A stretch of DNA of 64,000 bases from Methylobacterium currus (GTDB taxonomy: Bacteria; Pseudomonadota; Alphaproteobacteria; Rhizobiales; Beijerinckiaceae). Within the stretch, counting starts at the first letter, position 1, and the number at the start of each line of letters is the position of its first letter. The notes under the pieces are model-generated. The model made no database searches. It saw only the letters and a list, made by a program, of their open reading frames with translations, and was not told the DNA's origin. The position numbers and the translations under genes were made by a program. Shown here one piece after another: positions 1 through 8,001 of the stretch. The stretch lies in assembly GCF_003058325.1 (NCBI RefSeq), contig NZ_CP028843.1:2452001-2516000 (forward strand). Reading direction: 5' to 3'.

Positions 1-1
1 C

Positions 2-901
2 CTGCTGCTCCAGCTCGCCCCCGGCGACACCGTCGACGCGCTGATGGCCCAGATGGGCGGCGGCGATCCGGCGACCGCCGAGGAACTGCGCCGCTATTAC
101 GGGCTCGACCTGCCGGCCGCCGCCCAGCTCGCCCGCTACCTGTGGCGGCTGGTGCAGCTCGATCTCGGCCAGTCGGCGATCTACGGCAAGCCGGTCGCGA
201 CGGTGATCGCCGAGCGGCTGCCCGTGACCCTGCTGCTGATGGGCGCCTCGCTCACCCTCGCCTTCGCGGGCGGGATGGTCCTCGGCGTGGTCGCAGCCCG
301 GCGGATCGGGCAATGGCCCGACACCCTGATCTCGACGCTCGGGCTGATGTTCTACGCCACGCCCTCGTTCTGGTTCGGGCTGATGGGGATCGTGCTGTTC
401 GCGATCCATCTCGGCTGGCTCCCGGCCGGCGGCTTCGAGGAGGTCGGCGCCGGCTATACCGGCCTGACGCGGGTCCTCGACATCGCCCGCCACCTGGTCC
501 TGCCGACCCTGACCCTCGCGCTGGTCTTCCTCGCCACGTACCTGCGGATCATGCGCGCCTCGATGCTGGAGGTGATGAGCCTCGACTACGTCCGCACCGC
601 CCGGGCGAAGGGCTTGGGGGAGACCGGCGTGATCGTGCGCCACGCGCTTCGCAATGCGCTCCTGCCCATGGTGACCCTGGTCGGCCTCCAGGCCGGCACG
701 ATGCTCGGCGGCTCGGTGGTGGTGGAGAGCGTGTTCGCGCTTCCCGGCCTCGGGCGGCTCGCCTACGAATCGGTGGTGCAGCGCGACCTCAACACCCTGC
801 TCGGCATCGTGTTCGTGTCGGCGCTCCTCGTCATCACGGTGAACTTTTTGGTCGATCTGATCTATGGCCGGCTCGATCCGCGCATCGCGGCGGGGCGCTG
901 A
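2..901 (+). CDS. ABC transporter permease, DppB type (5' end outside the window)
   Basis: Inner-membrane permease of a peptide/nickel-type (DppB/OppB family) ABC importer. The reading frame is open from base 2, so the N-terminal membrane segment lies upstream; the first visible residues (LLLQLAPGDTVDAL) match the periplasmic start of the family. The EAA loop that contacts the ATPase is visible near the C-terminus (RTARAKGL followed by VIVRHALRNALLP). Several hydrophobic helices follow the usual DppB pattern. The second permease starts 4 bases after the stop, and the double ATPase follows, so this is one transport operon. The binding protein is presumably upstream. The substrate cannot be read from the permease; dipeptides, opines or glutathione are all possible. 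Confidence 0.9.
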   Translation: MLLQLAPGDTVDALMAQMGGGDPATAEELRRYYGLDLPAAAQLARYLWRLVQLDLGQSAIYGKPVATVIAERLPVTLLLMGASLTLAFAGGMVLGVVAARRIGQWPDTLISTLGLMFYATPSFWFGLMGIVLFAIHLGWLPAGGFEEVGAGYTGLTRVLDIARHLVLPTLTLALVFLATYLRIMRASMLEVMSLDYVRTARAKGLGETGVIVRHALRNALLPMVTLVGLQAGTMLGGSVVVESVFALPGLGRLAYESVVQRDLNTLLGIVFVSALLVITVNFLVDLIYGRLDPRIAAGR

Positions 902-905
902 CGCG

Positions 906-1757
906 ATGGCGGCCCTGACGCGCTACCTGCGCAACCCGGCGGCCCTGCTCGGCGCCGTGCTGCTCCTCCTCGTCGTCGCGGTGGCGCTCGCCGCCCCCGT
1001 GCTGTTCCCCAAGGACCCGCTCGGCCTCGCCGGCCGGCCGCTGCAATGGCCCTTCGTCAACCCGAAGGTCTGGCTCGGCACCGACGCGAGCGGGCGCGAC
1101 ATCGCCGCCCAGATCTTCCACGGTGCCCGGGTCTCGCTGCTGATCGGCCTCGTCGCGACGGCGATCGCCATCGCGATCGGCATCGCGGTCGGGGCGGTGG
1201 CGGGCTTCTACGGCGGCCTCATCGACGACCTCCTGATGCGGGTGACGGAGGCCTTCCAGACCCTGCCGAACTTCCTGCTGCTCCTCGTGCTGGTGGCGGT
1301 GTTCGGCTCGGACATCACCACCGTCACGGTGGCGATCGGCCTCGTCTCCTGGCCGGCCCCGGCCCGGCTGACGCGGGCCGAGTTCCTGACCTTGCGCAAC
1401 CGCGAATTCGTCCAGGCCTGCCGGGTGCTCGGCATGGGCGACGCGCGCATCATCGCCCGGGAGATCCTGCCCAACGCCCTGCCGCCGGTGATCGTCTATG
1501 CCAGCGTGGTGATGGCGGTCGCGATCCTGCTCGAGAGCGCGCTCGCCTTCCTCAACCTCTCCGACCCGAACGTCGCCTCCTGGGGCAACCTGATCGGGGC
1601 AGGGCGCGGCGTGCTGCGCACGCAATGGTACGTCTCGGCGATTCCCGGCGTGGCGATCCTGGTGACGGTGCTCGCCGTGTCGCTGGTCGGCCAGGGCCTC
1701 AACGACGCCCTCAACCCGCGCCTGCGCGGCCCCGCCCCGGTGAAGGCCGCGTCATGA
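906..1757 (+). CDS. ABC transporter permease, DppC type
   Basis: Second permease of the peptide-type importer, 283 residues, usual for DppC. The start is set at the ATG at 906 (MAALTRYLRNPAALLG), just after the stop of the first permease; an in-frame ATG at 864 would overlap that gene by 38 bases and adds a non-hydrophobic leader. A first membrane helix at residues 13-35 is followed by the conserved LGTDASGRDI segment typical of DppC, and by the EAA loop (FVQACRVLGMGDARI, then REILPNALPPVIV). The stop overlaps the start of the ATPase gene as ATGA, implying translational coupling. Confident for family, not for substrate. Confidence 0.92.
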   Translation: MAALTRYLRNPAALLGAVLLLLVVAVALAAPVLFPKDPLGLAGRPLQWPFVNPKVWLGTDASGRDIAAQIFHGARVSLLIGLVATAIAIAIGIAVGAVAGFYGGLIDDLLMRVTEAFQTLPNFLLLLVLVAVFGSDITTVTVAIGLVSWPAPARLTRAEFLTLRNREFVQACRVLGMGDARIIAREILPNALPPVIVYASVVMAVAILLESALAFLNLSDPNVASWGNLIGAGRGVLRTQWYVSAIPGVAILVTVLAVSLVGQGLNDALNPRLRGPAPVKAAS

Positions 1758-3382
1758 GCGAACTCCTCACGGTCAAGAGCCTCTCGGTCCGCCTGCCGCC
1801 GGGGGCCGACCGCAGCCACGCGCTCTCCGACGTCTCCCTGTCGCTCGCGGGCAACGAGATCCTGTGCGTCGTCGGCGAGTCCGGCTCGGGCAAGTCGGTC
1901 CTCGCCAACACGGTGATGCGGCTGCTGCCCGTCGGCGTGCGGCCCGATGCCGGACAGGTGCTCTTTCGGGGGCGCGACCTCGTCTCCGTCCCGGAGCCTG
2001 AGATGCGGCGCCTACGCGGGCGGGAGATCGGCATGATCTTCCAGGAGCCGATGACGGCCCTGAACCCCCTGCGCCGGGCCGGCGACCAGATCGCCGAGAC
2101 CTTCCGCATCCATACCGGCCTAAGCGCCCGCGCGATCCGCGAGAAGACCCTGGCGCTGCTGGCGGAGGTGCGGATGCCGGACCCGGCGGCGGCGCTCCGG
2201 GCCTACCCGCACGAACTCTCCGGCGGGCAGCGCCAGCGGGTGATGATCGCCATGGCGCTGGCGCTGGAGCCCGCCCTCCTCATCGCCGACGAGCCGACCA
2301 CCGCGCTCGACGTGACGACGCAGGGCCGCATCCTGGCGCTGATCCGCGACATCCAGCGGCGGCGCGGCATGGGGGTGCTGTTCATCACCCACGATTTCGG
2401 GGTGGTGGCGGAGATCGCCGACCGGGTGGCGGTGATGCAGGCCGGGCGCCTCGTCGAGGAGGGGCCGGCCGATGCCGTGCTCAACCGCCCGCAGGCACCC
2501 TACACGAAGGCGCTGATCGGCGCGGTGCCGCCGCTGCTGCCGCGCCCGCCCCGCCCGGCGGACGGGCCCGCGATCCTGTCGCTCGATCACGTCTCGAAGA
2601 CCTACCGCAAGAGCGGCGGCCTCATCCCGGGCCGGGCCCGGGTCACCCGCGCGGTCAGGGACGTGAGCCTGTCGCTGCCGCGGGGCACGACGCTGGGCAT
2701 CGTCGGCGAATCGGGCTCCGGCAAGTCGACGCTGGCCCGCTGCATCGTGCGCCTGCTCGATCCCGACGCCGGCACGATCCGCCTCGGCGACACCGATCTG
2801 GCGGCCCTGTCGCGCCGGGCGATGCGGGCCGAAGCCCGCCGGGTGCAGATGGTCTTTCAGGACCCCTTCGCCTCGCTCAACCCGCGCCGCCGCGCCGGCG
2901 AGCTGGTGGCGCAGGGGCCGATGCTGCACGGCGTCTCCCGGGCCGACGCCCTGGCCAAGGCGCGCGAGCTGTTTACCCTCGTCGGGCTCGATCCGGCCGC
3001 GATGGACCGCCTGCCCCATGAATTCTCCGGCGGCCAGCGCCAGCGCATCGGGCTCGCCCGGGCCCTGGCGCTGGAACCCGAGGTGCTGGTCGCCGACGAG
3101 CCGGTCTCGGCCCTCGACGTCTCGGTCCAGGCCCAGGTGCTGGCGCTGCTCGATTCCCTGCGCGACCGGCTCGGGCTGTCGATGCTGTTCATCACCCATG
3201 ACCTGCGGGTCGCCGGCCAGATCTGCGACCGCATCGCGGTCATGAAGGACGGCGCCGTCGTCGAGGCCGGCCCGACCGCGGAGGTCTTCGGTGCCCCGCA
3301 GGCCGCCTATACCCGCGCCCTCCTGGAGGCCGTGCCCGGCCGCTCCTGGATCCCCGGCCGTCCGCAGATGCCGGCCGCCTGA
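1754..3382 (+). CDS. Double ATPase of peptide-type ABC importer (DppD-DppF fusion)
   Basis: A 542-residue protein with two complete ABC ATPase domains in one chain, as in GsiA/YejF, replacing separate DppD and DppF subunits. Domain 1 shows Walker A GESGSGKS, signature LSGGQRQR and Walker B LLIADEPTTALD. Domain 2 repeats the set with GESGSGKST, FSGGQRQR and VLVADEPVSALDVSVQ. Each half ends with the oligopeptide-transporter C-terminal region (PYTKALIGAVPPL and AYTRALLEAVPG). It powers the two permeases encoded just upstream, overlapping the second by four bases. The VOC gene follows 12 bases downstream, so it may belong to the same transcript. Confidence 0.93.
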   Translation: MSELLTVKSLSVRLPPGADRSHALSDVSLSLAGNEILCVVGESGSGKSVLANTVMRLLPVGVRPDAGQVLFRGRDLVSVPEPEMRRLRGREIGMIFQEPMTALNPLRRAGDQIAETFRIHTGLSARAIREKTLALLAEVRMPDPAAALRAYPHELSGGQRQRVMIAMALALEPALLIADEPTTALDVTTQGRILALIRDIQRRRGMGVLFITHDFGVVAEIADRVAVMQAGRLVEEGPADAVLNRPQAPYTKALIGAVPPLLPRPPRPADGPAILSLDHVSKTYRKSGGLIPGRARVTRAVRDVSLSLPRGTTLGIVGESGSGKSTLARCIVRLLDPDAGTIRLGDTDLAALSRRAMRAEARRVQMVFQDPFASLNPRRRAGELVAQGPMLHGVSRADALAKARELFTLVGLDPAAMDRLPHEFSGGQRQRIGLARALALEPEVLVADEPVSALDVSVQAQVLALLDSLRDRLGLSMLFITHDLRVAGQICDRIAVMKDGAVVEAGPTAEVFGAPQAAYTRALLEAVPGRSWIPGRPQMPAA

Positions 3383-3394
3383 AGAGGACACGCC

Positions 3395-4186
3395 ATGCCC
3401 CTGACCCTCGACCACCTCGTCATCGCGGTCGCCGATCTCGACGCGGCCTTCGCGGATTATTCCAGCCTCGGCTTCACGGTGATCCGCGGCGGCGAGCACC
3501 AGAACGGCATCACCCACAATGTGCTGGTGGTGCTGGAGGATGGCGCCTACCTGGAGTTGATCGCCTTCAAGAAGCCGGAGCCCGGCAACCGCTGGTCCGA
3601 GGTCTATCACCGTGCCGGCGAGGGCTTCCTCGACCACGCTCTGCTGCCCTCCGCCATCGAGGCCGACGTGAAGGCGGCTCAAAGCCGCGGGCTCGACATG
3701 GCCGATCCGGTGCCCGGCGGCCGCTTCCGGCCGGACGGCGCCCGCCTCGACTGGAAGACCGCCCGGGCGCCGGGCTCCGACGTGCCGTTCCTGTGCGGCG
3801 ACGTCACGCCCCGCGGGCTTCGCGTGCAGGAGGGCGACGTACGCCGCCACGACAACGGCGTCACCGGGGTCGCCTCCGTCACGGTGGCGGTGCGCGATGT
3901 CGCGGCCTCCCGCGCCCGCTACGCCGCCCTGCTCGGCACCGGGGCCGACGCGCCGATCGTCGAGGCCGAGATCCTCGGCAGCCCGGCCCGCGCCGTGACC
4001 CTGCCGCTCGGCTTGGGCACCACCGTCACCCTGGCGAGTCCGGCGGGCGCGGACGGCGTGCTGGCCGAGGCGCTGGCGACGCGGGGCGAGGGGCCGGTCG
4101 CGGCGGTGTTCCGGGCCGCCACGGGCGCGGGCGACCTCGACCTGCGGCTCACCCACGGGGCGCGGCTCGCGATCGTGGCGGGGTGA
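3395..4186 (+). CDS. VOC (glyoxalase-like) family protein
   Basis: A 263-residue protein opening with LDHLVIAVADLDAAFADYSS, the typical first strand and helix of the vicinal-oxygen-chelate fold, followed by GEHQNGITHNVLVVL and YLELIAF. This pattern matches the glyoxalase-like family in which one chain holds two VOC modules; the second begins near residue 150 (VTGVASVTVAVRDVAASRARY). The function is not identifiable: members include dioxygenases, isomerases and resistance proteins. An AGAGGA-like ribosome site lies just before the ATG. It sits directly behind the importer, so it may act on the imported compound. It is followed by a cluster of strong hairpins and no further plus-strand gene for 1.2 kb. 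Confidence 0.8.
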   Translation: MPLTLDHLVIAVADLDAAFADYSSLGFTVIRGGEHQNGITHNVLVVLEDGAYLELIAFKKPEPGNRWSEVYHRAGEGFLDHALLPSAIEADVKAAQSRGLDMADPVPGGRFRPDGARLDWKTARAPGSDVPFLCGDVTPRGLRVQEGDVRRHDNGVTGVASVTVAVRDVAASRARYAALLGTGADAPIVEAEILGSPARAVTLPLGLGTTVTLASPAGADGVLAEALATRGEGPVAAVFRAATGAGDLDLRLTHGARLAIVAG

Positions 4187-4215
4187 GCCGGCCGTCGAGG
4201 AGTGCCTGATACCGC

Positions 4216-4247
4216 CGCGCCTTCGAACGGACCCGTTCGAAGGCGCG
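4216..4247. repeat. Perfect hairpin 1 (14-bp stem)
   Basis: CGCGCCTTCGAACG at 4216-4229 pairs perfectly with 4234-4247 across a four-base GACC loop, 30 bases after the VOC stop. No T-run follows, so it is not a classical intrinsic terminator, although it could act as a terminator or mRNA 3' stabiliser. It is the first of three unrelated perfect hairpins in 180 bases. Confidence 0.85.
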
Positions 4248-4285
4248 GGCTAGGCCCGAGCGGGCGCCGGCGCTGATGCGCCGGA

Positions 4286-4317
4286 CGCCTTGGCATCGAC
4301 GTGTCGATGCCAAGGCG
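4286..4317. repeat. Perfect hairpin 2 (15-bp stem)
   Basis: CGCCTTGGCATCGAC at 4286-4300 and its exact reverse complement at 4303-4317, separated by two bases. The stem sequence is unrelated to the hairpins on either side. It is better viewed as an inverted-repeat element than a terminator. Confidence 0.85.
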
Positions 4318-4354
4318 CGAGGGTATGATACGGTCGAGGACGCTTCAGGATGCC

Positions 4355-4392
4355 GCGCGCCTCCCCCTCCCGTGTGGGAGGGGGAGGCGCGC
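4355..4392. repeat. Perfect hairpin 3 (17-bp stem), CTCCC family
   Basis: The arms at 4355-4371 and 4376-4392 are exact reverse complements around a GTGT loop. The core CTCCCGTGTGGGAG resembles the CTCTCCCGCACGGGAGAG hairpin at 34672-34695 and weaker relatives at 11957 and 28024, so it belongs to a dispersed small-palindrome family in this genome. It lies 47 bases past the end of the convergent PAS gene. Confidence 0.85.
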
Positions 4393-4438
4393 ATTCGTCA
4401 TGAATGTGGCGATCCGAAGAGACGAACCGGCGACGACC

Positions 4439-4999
4439 TCAATTCTTCCACGCCGACGGCGCCTGATCCGCCGCGAGGCTGCGGCCGATCTCCAGGAGCA
4501 GCATGTCGGCGAGGCGGTGCAGGAAGGGGTCGTGCCAGTCGTCGACCGCGCGGCGGACTGCGATGCCGTGCTCGGCGGCGCGTTCCAGGGGATGGGCCTG
4601 GCCGCCGGTCAGATCGATGACGACGCCCCGTCCCTTGATCGGCCGGCCCGAGGCGTCGAGGGTGCAGCGGCCGCAGGACAGGACCCAGCGGATGGTGCCG
4701 TCCCGCGACAGCAGGCGATAGGGAAGGACATAGGACCCGCCTTCCGCCGCCGCCTGCCGGATGCGGGCCCGAACGCCGCCACGGTCATCCGGATGGATGC
4801 GGTCGAGGAGGAGCGGGACCGGCGTGCCGGTGCGCAGGCAGGCGGGATCGAGCCCGTAGAGGGCCGCCAGACGGTCGTCGCCGCGCAGGAGGTCGCGCTC
4901 GATATCCCATTGCCAGGTCGCCACCGCGTCCTGCGCCGCGCAGGCCGCCGCCAGCCCTCCTAGGGGCGGTTCCGCCGGTCTCCCGCCTCGTCCCCGCAC
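4439..4999 (-). CDS. Orphan PAS-domain protein
   Basis: A 186-residue cytoplasmic protein with a single PAS fold of the PAS_3 kind: VATWQWDIERDLLRGDDRLAALYG at the start is split here as VATWQWDIERD and DDRLAALYG, then LLDRIHPDDR (the conserved HPDD turn) and YRLLSRDGTIRWV with LDASGRPIKGRGVVIDLT forming the last strands. There is no output domain, no kinase or HTH, so it may act as a partner of a separate kinase or as a sensor. The C-terminal 50 residues (RAVDDWHDPFLHRLADMLLLEIGRS is the helical part, residues about 150-175) look like a small helical tail. The start is a GTG preceded by GGAGGGG. It stands alone, facing hairpin 3. Confidence 0.7.
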   Translation of the reverse strand: MRGRGGRPAEPPLGGLAAACAAQDAVATWQWDIERDLLRGDDRLAALYGLDPACLRTGTPVPLLLDRIHPDDRGGVRARIRQAAAEGGSYVLPYRLLSRDGTIRWVLSCGRCTLDASGRPIKGRGVVIDLTGGQAHPLERAAEHGIAVRRAVDDWHDPFLHRLADMLLLEIGRSLAADQAPSAWKN

Positions 5000-5450
5000 G
5001 CGCCCCTCCGCCGACCGCGTCCCGGCGGGTTGCCCGGCGGGAAAGCTGCAACTCCTGCGAGCAGGAGGTAAATTTATACCAGACGGGCGTCAAGATTGGC
5101 GCCACGCGTCGTCACCTTCACGTTAATGAAACCTCGCCGGAGGCGAGCGCGGCACCGATCGTCGTGGACAGCCGGTCAGCTTGCGCACGACGAGAACGGG
5201 ACGCGACCGCGTCTCGGGATCCTGCTTCCGTCCTCGGTTTCAAAATACTCTGGTGGTGTTCTTTCAGAGGTGTCCGTGCGCGGGTGCGGATACGACATCG
5301 CTTCCTCCGCCGCGCCCGGCGGCGTGGTGCCGTCCCGCCATCGTGCCCTATATCGGGGCTCGGCGCGGGACCCGGTCCGGTGCCCCGCCGCGCGCGGACG
5401 GCCGCGCCTCCGCCTTCTAAGGCGACCCGCCCCCCTTCTCCCGATCCCGC
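5000..5450. other. Intergenic region between divergent PAS and DUF2721 genes
   Basis: No convincing gene is seen in these 451 bases; open frames here lack ribosome sites and any recognisable product. It should hold promoters for both flanking genes. A small inverted repeat CTCCTG...CAGGAG lies at 5052-5067, next to an A/T-rich patch (TAAATTTATACC, 5069-5080) upstream of the PAS gene that could be part of its promoter. A CCTATATCGGGGC segment at 5346-5358 could contribute a -10 element for DUF2721. Neither assignment is firm. Confidence 0.4.
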
Positions 5451-5936
5451 ATGATCCCCTCCGCCGATCCGTCCCAGGTCGATTCGACCGCCCACATCAT
5501 CCAGGTGGCCCTGACGCCGGTCTTCCTGCTCTCCGGCATCGCGACGCTGCTCAACGTCTTCTCGACCCGCCATGCCCGCATCGCCGACCAGGTCGAGACG
5601 CTCTCCGACCGCGTCGCCGAGCGGCCCGGCGACCAGGCCCGGCTCCGGGACCTGCGCCGGCGCAGCCTCGCCCTCGACGTGGCGGTGGTGATCGCGGCAC
5701 TGGGCGGCGTGGCGATCTGCGGCGCGGTGCTGACCCTGTTCCTCGGCACCCTGCGGGACGCCGCGGTGGCGAGCGTGCTGTTCTTCCTGTTCGGCACCGC
5801 GATCGTCTGCACGCTCGCCTCGCTCACCGCCTTCGCGATCGAGATGATGCTGGCGAGCCGCACGGTGCGCACCGAGGTGGACGAGCAGCAGCAAGAGGAG
5901 TCCCAGGAGCGCACGACGGGGAGCGCGGCGCGCTGA
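5451..5936 (+). CDS. DUF2721 family membrane protein
   Basis: A 161-residue inner-membrane protein of the DUF2721 family, function unknown. The family hallmark is visible: HIIQVALTPVFLLSGIATLL near residues 14-33 (first membrane helix) followed by FSTRHARIADQVETL, a charged cytoplasmic stretch with LRRRSLALD. Two further membrane helices lie at about 74-98 and 105-130. The C-terminal tail is hydrophilic and Gln/Glu-rich. The ATG at 5451 is the only reasonable start. It probably forms a single transcription unit or pairs loosely with the PRC-barrel gene 64 bases downstream. Confidence 0.85.
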   Translation: MIPSADPSQVDSTAHIIQVALTPVFLLSGIATLLNVFSTRHARIADQVETLSDRVAERPGDQARLRDLRRRSLALDVAVVIAALGGVAICGAVLTLFLGTLRDAAVASVLFFLFGTAIVCTLASLTAFAIEMMLASRTVRTEVDEQQQEESQERTTGSAAR

Positions 5937-5943
5937 AAGGCGC

Positions 5944-5968
5944 GGAACCGTCGCGGACGAGCCCTGTT
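5944..5968 (+). promoter_or_regulatory. Possible EcfG-type stress promoter before the PRC-barrel gene
   Basis: GGAAC at 5944-5948 and TGTT at 5965-5968 with a 16-base spacer resemble the general-stress consensus GGAAC-N16/17-CGTT, with one mismatch in the -10. It lies 33 bases before the PRC-barrel ATG. A single mismatching site in a G+C-rich genome is weak evidence. Confidence 0.25.
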
Positions 5969-6000
5969 CCCCCGAGGAACCTCCAACCCCGGAGCCCGCC

Positions 6001-6468
6001 ATGCCGACCGAACTCCCGCAAGATCGCGCCTCGCCTCAAGATCGCGCTTCGAAGGAACGGGCCCTGCGCGAGCCCGGCACGATGGAGCTCGACCCGTCCG
6101 GCGACGGCATCGCCCTCGACGAGACCCGCCGGCTGATCGCCTCGAACAAGGTCGAGGGCACCGCCGTCTACGACCGCAAGGGCGAGCATCTCGGCAGCGT
6201 CTACAACTTCATGGTCGACAAGGTCACCGGCCAGGTCGCCTACGCGGTCCTGTCCTTCGGCGGCTTCCTCGGCTTCGGCGAGAGCTACCATCCGGTGCCC
6301 TGGAAGGCCCTGACCTACGACGTGCGGCTCGGCGGCTACGTCGTCGACCTCGACGCCGACACCCTGGCCGGCGCACCGCGCCACGGCCCGGACGAGGATC
6401 CGTTCACGGACCCCTCCTATGGCGGGCGCCTCGACGATTATTACGGCGGCCGCGCCCCGACGATCTGA
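6001..6468 (+). CDS. PRC-barrel domain protein
   Basis: A 155-residue soluble protein with one PRC-barrel domain: LIASNKVEGTAVYDRKGEHL, then GSVYNFMVDKVTGQVAYAVL, FGGFLGFGESYHPVPW and LGGYVVDLDADTL, the usual strand order of the barrel (residues about 43-125). The first 35 residues are polar and probably disordered, and the tail ends in DPSYGGRLDDYYGG, typical of stress-related PRC proteins in Methylobacterium-like genomes. PRC barrels bind protein partners or RNA, and no enzymatic role is implied. A possible EcfG-type promoter upstream fits a stress role but is unproven. Confidence 0.88.
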   Translation: MPTELPQDRASPQDRASKERALREPGTMELDPSGDGIALDETRRLIASNKVEGTAVYDRKGEHLGSVYNFMVDKVTGQVAYAVLSFGGFLGFGESYHPVPWKALTYDVRLGGYVVDLDADTLAGAPRHGPDEDPFTDPSYGGRLDDYYGGRAPTI

Positions 6469-6475
6469 GGCGGCC

Positions 6476-7450
6476 GTGACCGAGGCGGGACAGGACAGGC
6501 AGGAGGGAAGGCGGCAGGCGCCGACCGCGCCGGCAGCGCCCGAAGGCGAGGTCGCCCGCGGGGCGGGATTCGCGGTGGCGCCCGGCACCGCCAAGCGCCC
6601 CGGCGTGCTGGTGGCGATGCCGTTCGACCGCGCCCTGCTGGCCCGCTTCAAGGAGAATTTTCCGACTGCCCGCTGGCGGCGCAAGCTCCGGCGCTGGTTC
6701 GTGCCCGGCACCACCGCCGAGCAGCGGGCCGATGCCTGGATCGCCCGGGAGATCTCAGGCCTCGACGCCTACGGCGACGACAAGGGCCGCGACGCCTATG
6801 CCTTCGAGCCGCTCGAGAGCCCCTATCTCGCGGCCGAGGCCGAGGCGCTTCTGGTCCGCACGCCCTATTCGCGCATCGTCGTCGACACGCTGCGCACCAT
6901 CCCGTTCGCCGCCTGGGCACCGGAGATCCGGGCCTGGCGGGTGCCCTGGCGCTCCTACGAGGCGCTGAAGGACGCCTGGCCGGTGATCGCGGCGGCGGCG
7001 ACCGCGAGCGAGCCGGCGGCGCGGCGCGCCCGGCGCGAGGCCGCCCGCGACCCCGCGGCGGAAGCGGAGCGCCGGCGCCGGCGCCATCCGGTGCCGCGGG
7101 GCGATCCCCCGCCGCTCGGCGCCGCCGTCGAGGCGGCGGAGGCGGGGGTGGTGGTGTTCGAGGCCCTGGACGACGCCCCCCTCGCCGAGACCGAGGCGCT
7201 GGCCCATTATCCGACGATCACCGCGCCGGGGCCGCTGGTCTGGGGCTGGTGGCGGATGCCGACCTTCGGCGAGCTCGCCGAGACGGTGCCGGCGGCGGCG
7301 CCCGACGCAGCCGGCCGCGGCTGGTGGCCGGCGACCCGCGCCGGCCTGGAGGAGCGCCTGCGGCGCCTGCGCGAAGCCGCGCGGGCGCAGGAGACCCGGG
7401 CCGCGAAGGCGCGCGCGAAGCAGGCCGCTGCGGAGCCCGAAGCCCGTTAG
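6476..7450 (+). CDS. Hypothetical protein with two HARP-like repeats
   Basis: A 324-residue protein with no full-length family I recognise. The GTG at 6476 is chosen because an ATG at 6419 lies inside the PRC-barrel gene. Residues about 50-89 (FDRALLARFKENFPTARWR then RRWFVPGT) and 130-171 (YSRIVVDTLRTIPFAAW then IRAWRVPWRSYEAL) align with each other and share the pattern aromatic-x2-hydrophobic-x-RF/LR-x-FP/IP-x-W-x-R-x-W-x-VP. This resembles the HARP module of SMARCAL1-like helicases, known to bind DNA, but no helicase is present. A third W-rich segment, LVWGWWRMPTFGEL, lies near residue 240. The C-terminus is a basic, Ala/Arg-rich helix. DNA binding is an inference. Confidence 0.6.
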   Translation: MTEAGQDRQEGRRQAPTAPAAPEGEVARGAGFAVAPGTAKRPGVLVAMPFDRALLARFKENFPTARWRRKLRRWFVPGTTAEQRADAWIAREISGLDAYGDDKGRDAYAFEPLESPYLAAEAEALLVRTPYSRIVVDTLRTIPFAAWAPEIRAWRVPWRSYEALKDAWPVIAAAATASEPAARRARREAARDPAAEAERRRRRHPVPRGDPPPLGAAVEAAEAGVVVFEALDDAPLAETEALAHYPTITAPGPLVWGWWRMPTFGELAETVPAAAPDAAGRGWWPATRAGLEERLRRLREAARAQETRAAKARAKQAAAEPEAR

Positions 7451-7462
7451 GCCGGGGCCCTG

Positions 7463-7834
7463 CTAGAACTTCCCGCCGAGTCCGACCGAGCCGCCCGAGC
7501 CGATGGTGGGCGAGAGGCTGCTGCCGCCGCTACCGCCGGCGCCGCCCTCGCCCTCGATCTCCTCGCGGCGGATGCGCCGGGACGGGGCGCTCAGGGTGTC
7601 GCCGCTCGCGCGGGAGTTCGTCGGGACGTTGAGGCGGCGGGTCGGCTCGGTCGCCGCCTGGGCGAGGTCGCCGCTGCTGCGGGCCGGCAGCTTCACGTCG
7701 CCGCGCAAGGAAGGCGGCGGCCCGACATCGCCCGCCGGGAGCACGCCGCCGACCTGGCCGAGAGGATTGCTGATGCAGCCGCCCGCGAGCGCGGCCACGG
7801 CCGCGACGAGGCAGGCTCTGGACAGGACGGACAT
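7463..7834 (-). CDS. Putative outer-membrane or periplasmic lipoprotein
   Basis: A 123-residue protein with a signal peptide ending in the lipobox ALAGGC, so it is predicted to be lipid-anchored at that cysteine. The rest is low-complexity and probably disordered: Pro/Gly-rich at first, with RREEIEGEGGAGGSGGSS and a Gly/Ser tail ending GGSVGLGGKF. The ATG at 7834 is preferred over a GTG six bases upstream because GGGAA is spaced six bases from the ATG. It is divergent from the HAD phosphatase gene. Function unknown. Confidence 0.65.
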   Translation of the reverse strand: MSVLSRACLVAAVAALAGGCISNPLGQVGGVLPAGDVGPPPSLRGDVKLPARSSGDLAQAATEPTRRLNVPTNSRASGDTLSAPSRRIRREEIEGEGGAGGSGGSSLSPTIGSGGSVGLGGKF

Positions 7835-8001
7835 CGACACTTCCCGGGTTCCTCAGGGACCGTCCCGCCGGCCGGCGGGGAACGGCGTTGACGAACCTCT
7901 AACGGTCGCGCCGCCCGAAGGCCAGCCGCGCCGCTCAGGCCGCGCGGAACCCCGGCGCTTTGCATGGCTTTCGTGCTCGGCTGCAACAGGAGAGTCCCGC
8001 C

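Noticed and set aside
5164..5454. Short open frames in the PAS/DUF2721 gap
   Set aside because: No ribosome site, no family resemblance and composition typical of non-coding G+C-rich DNA.
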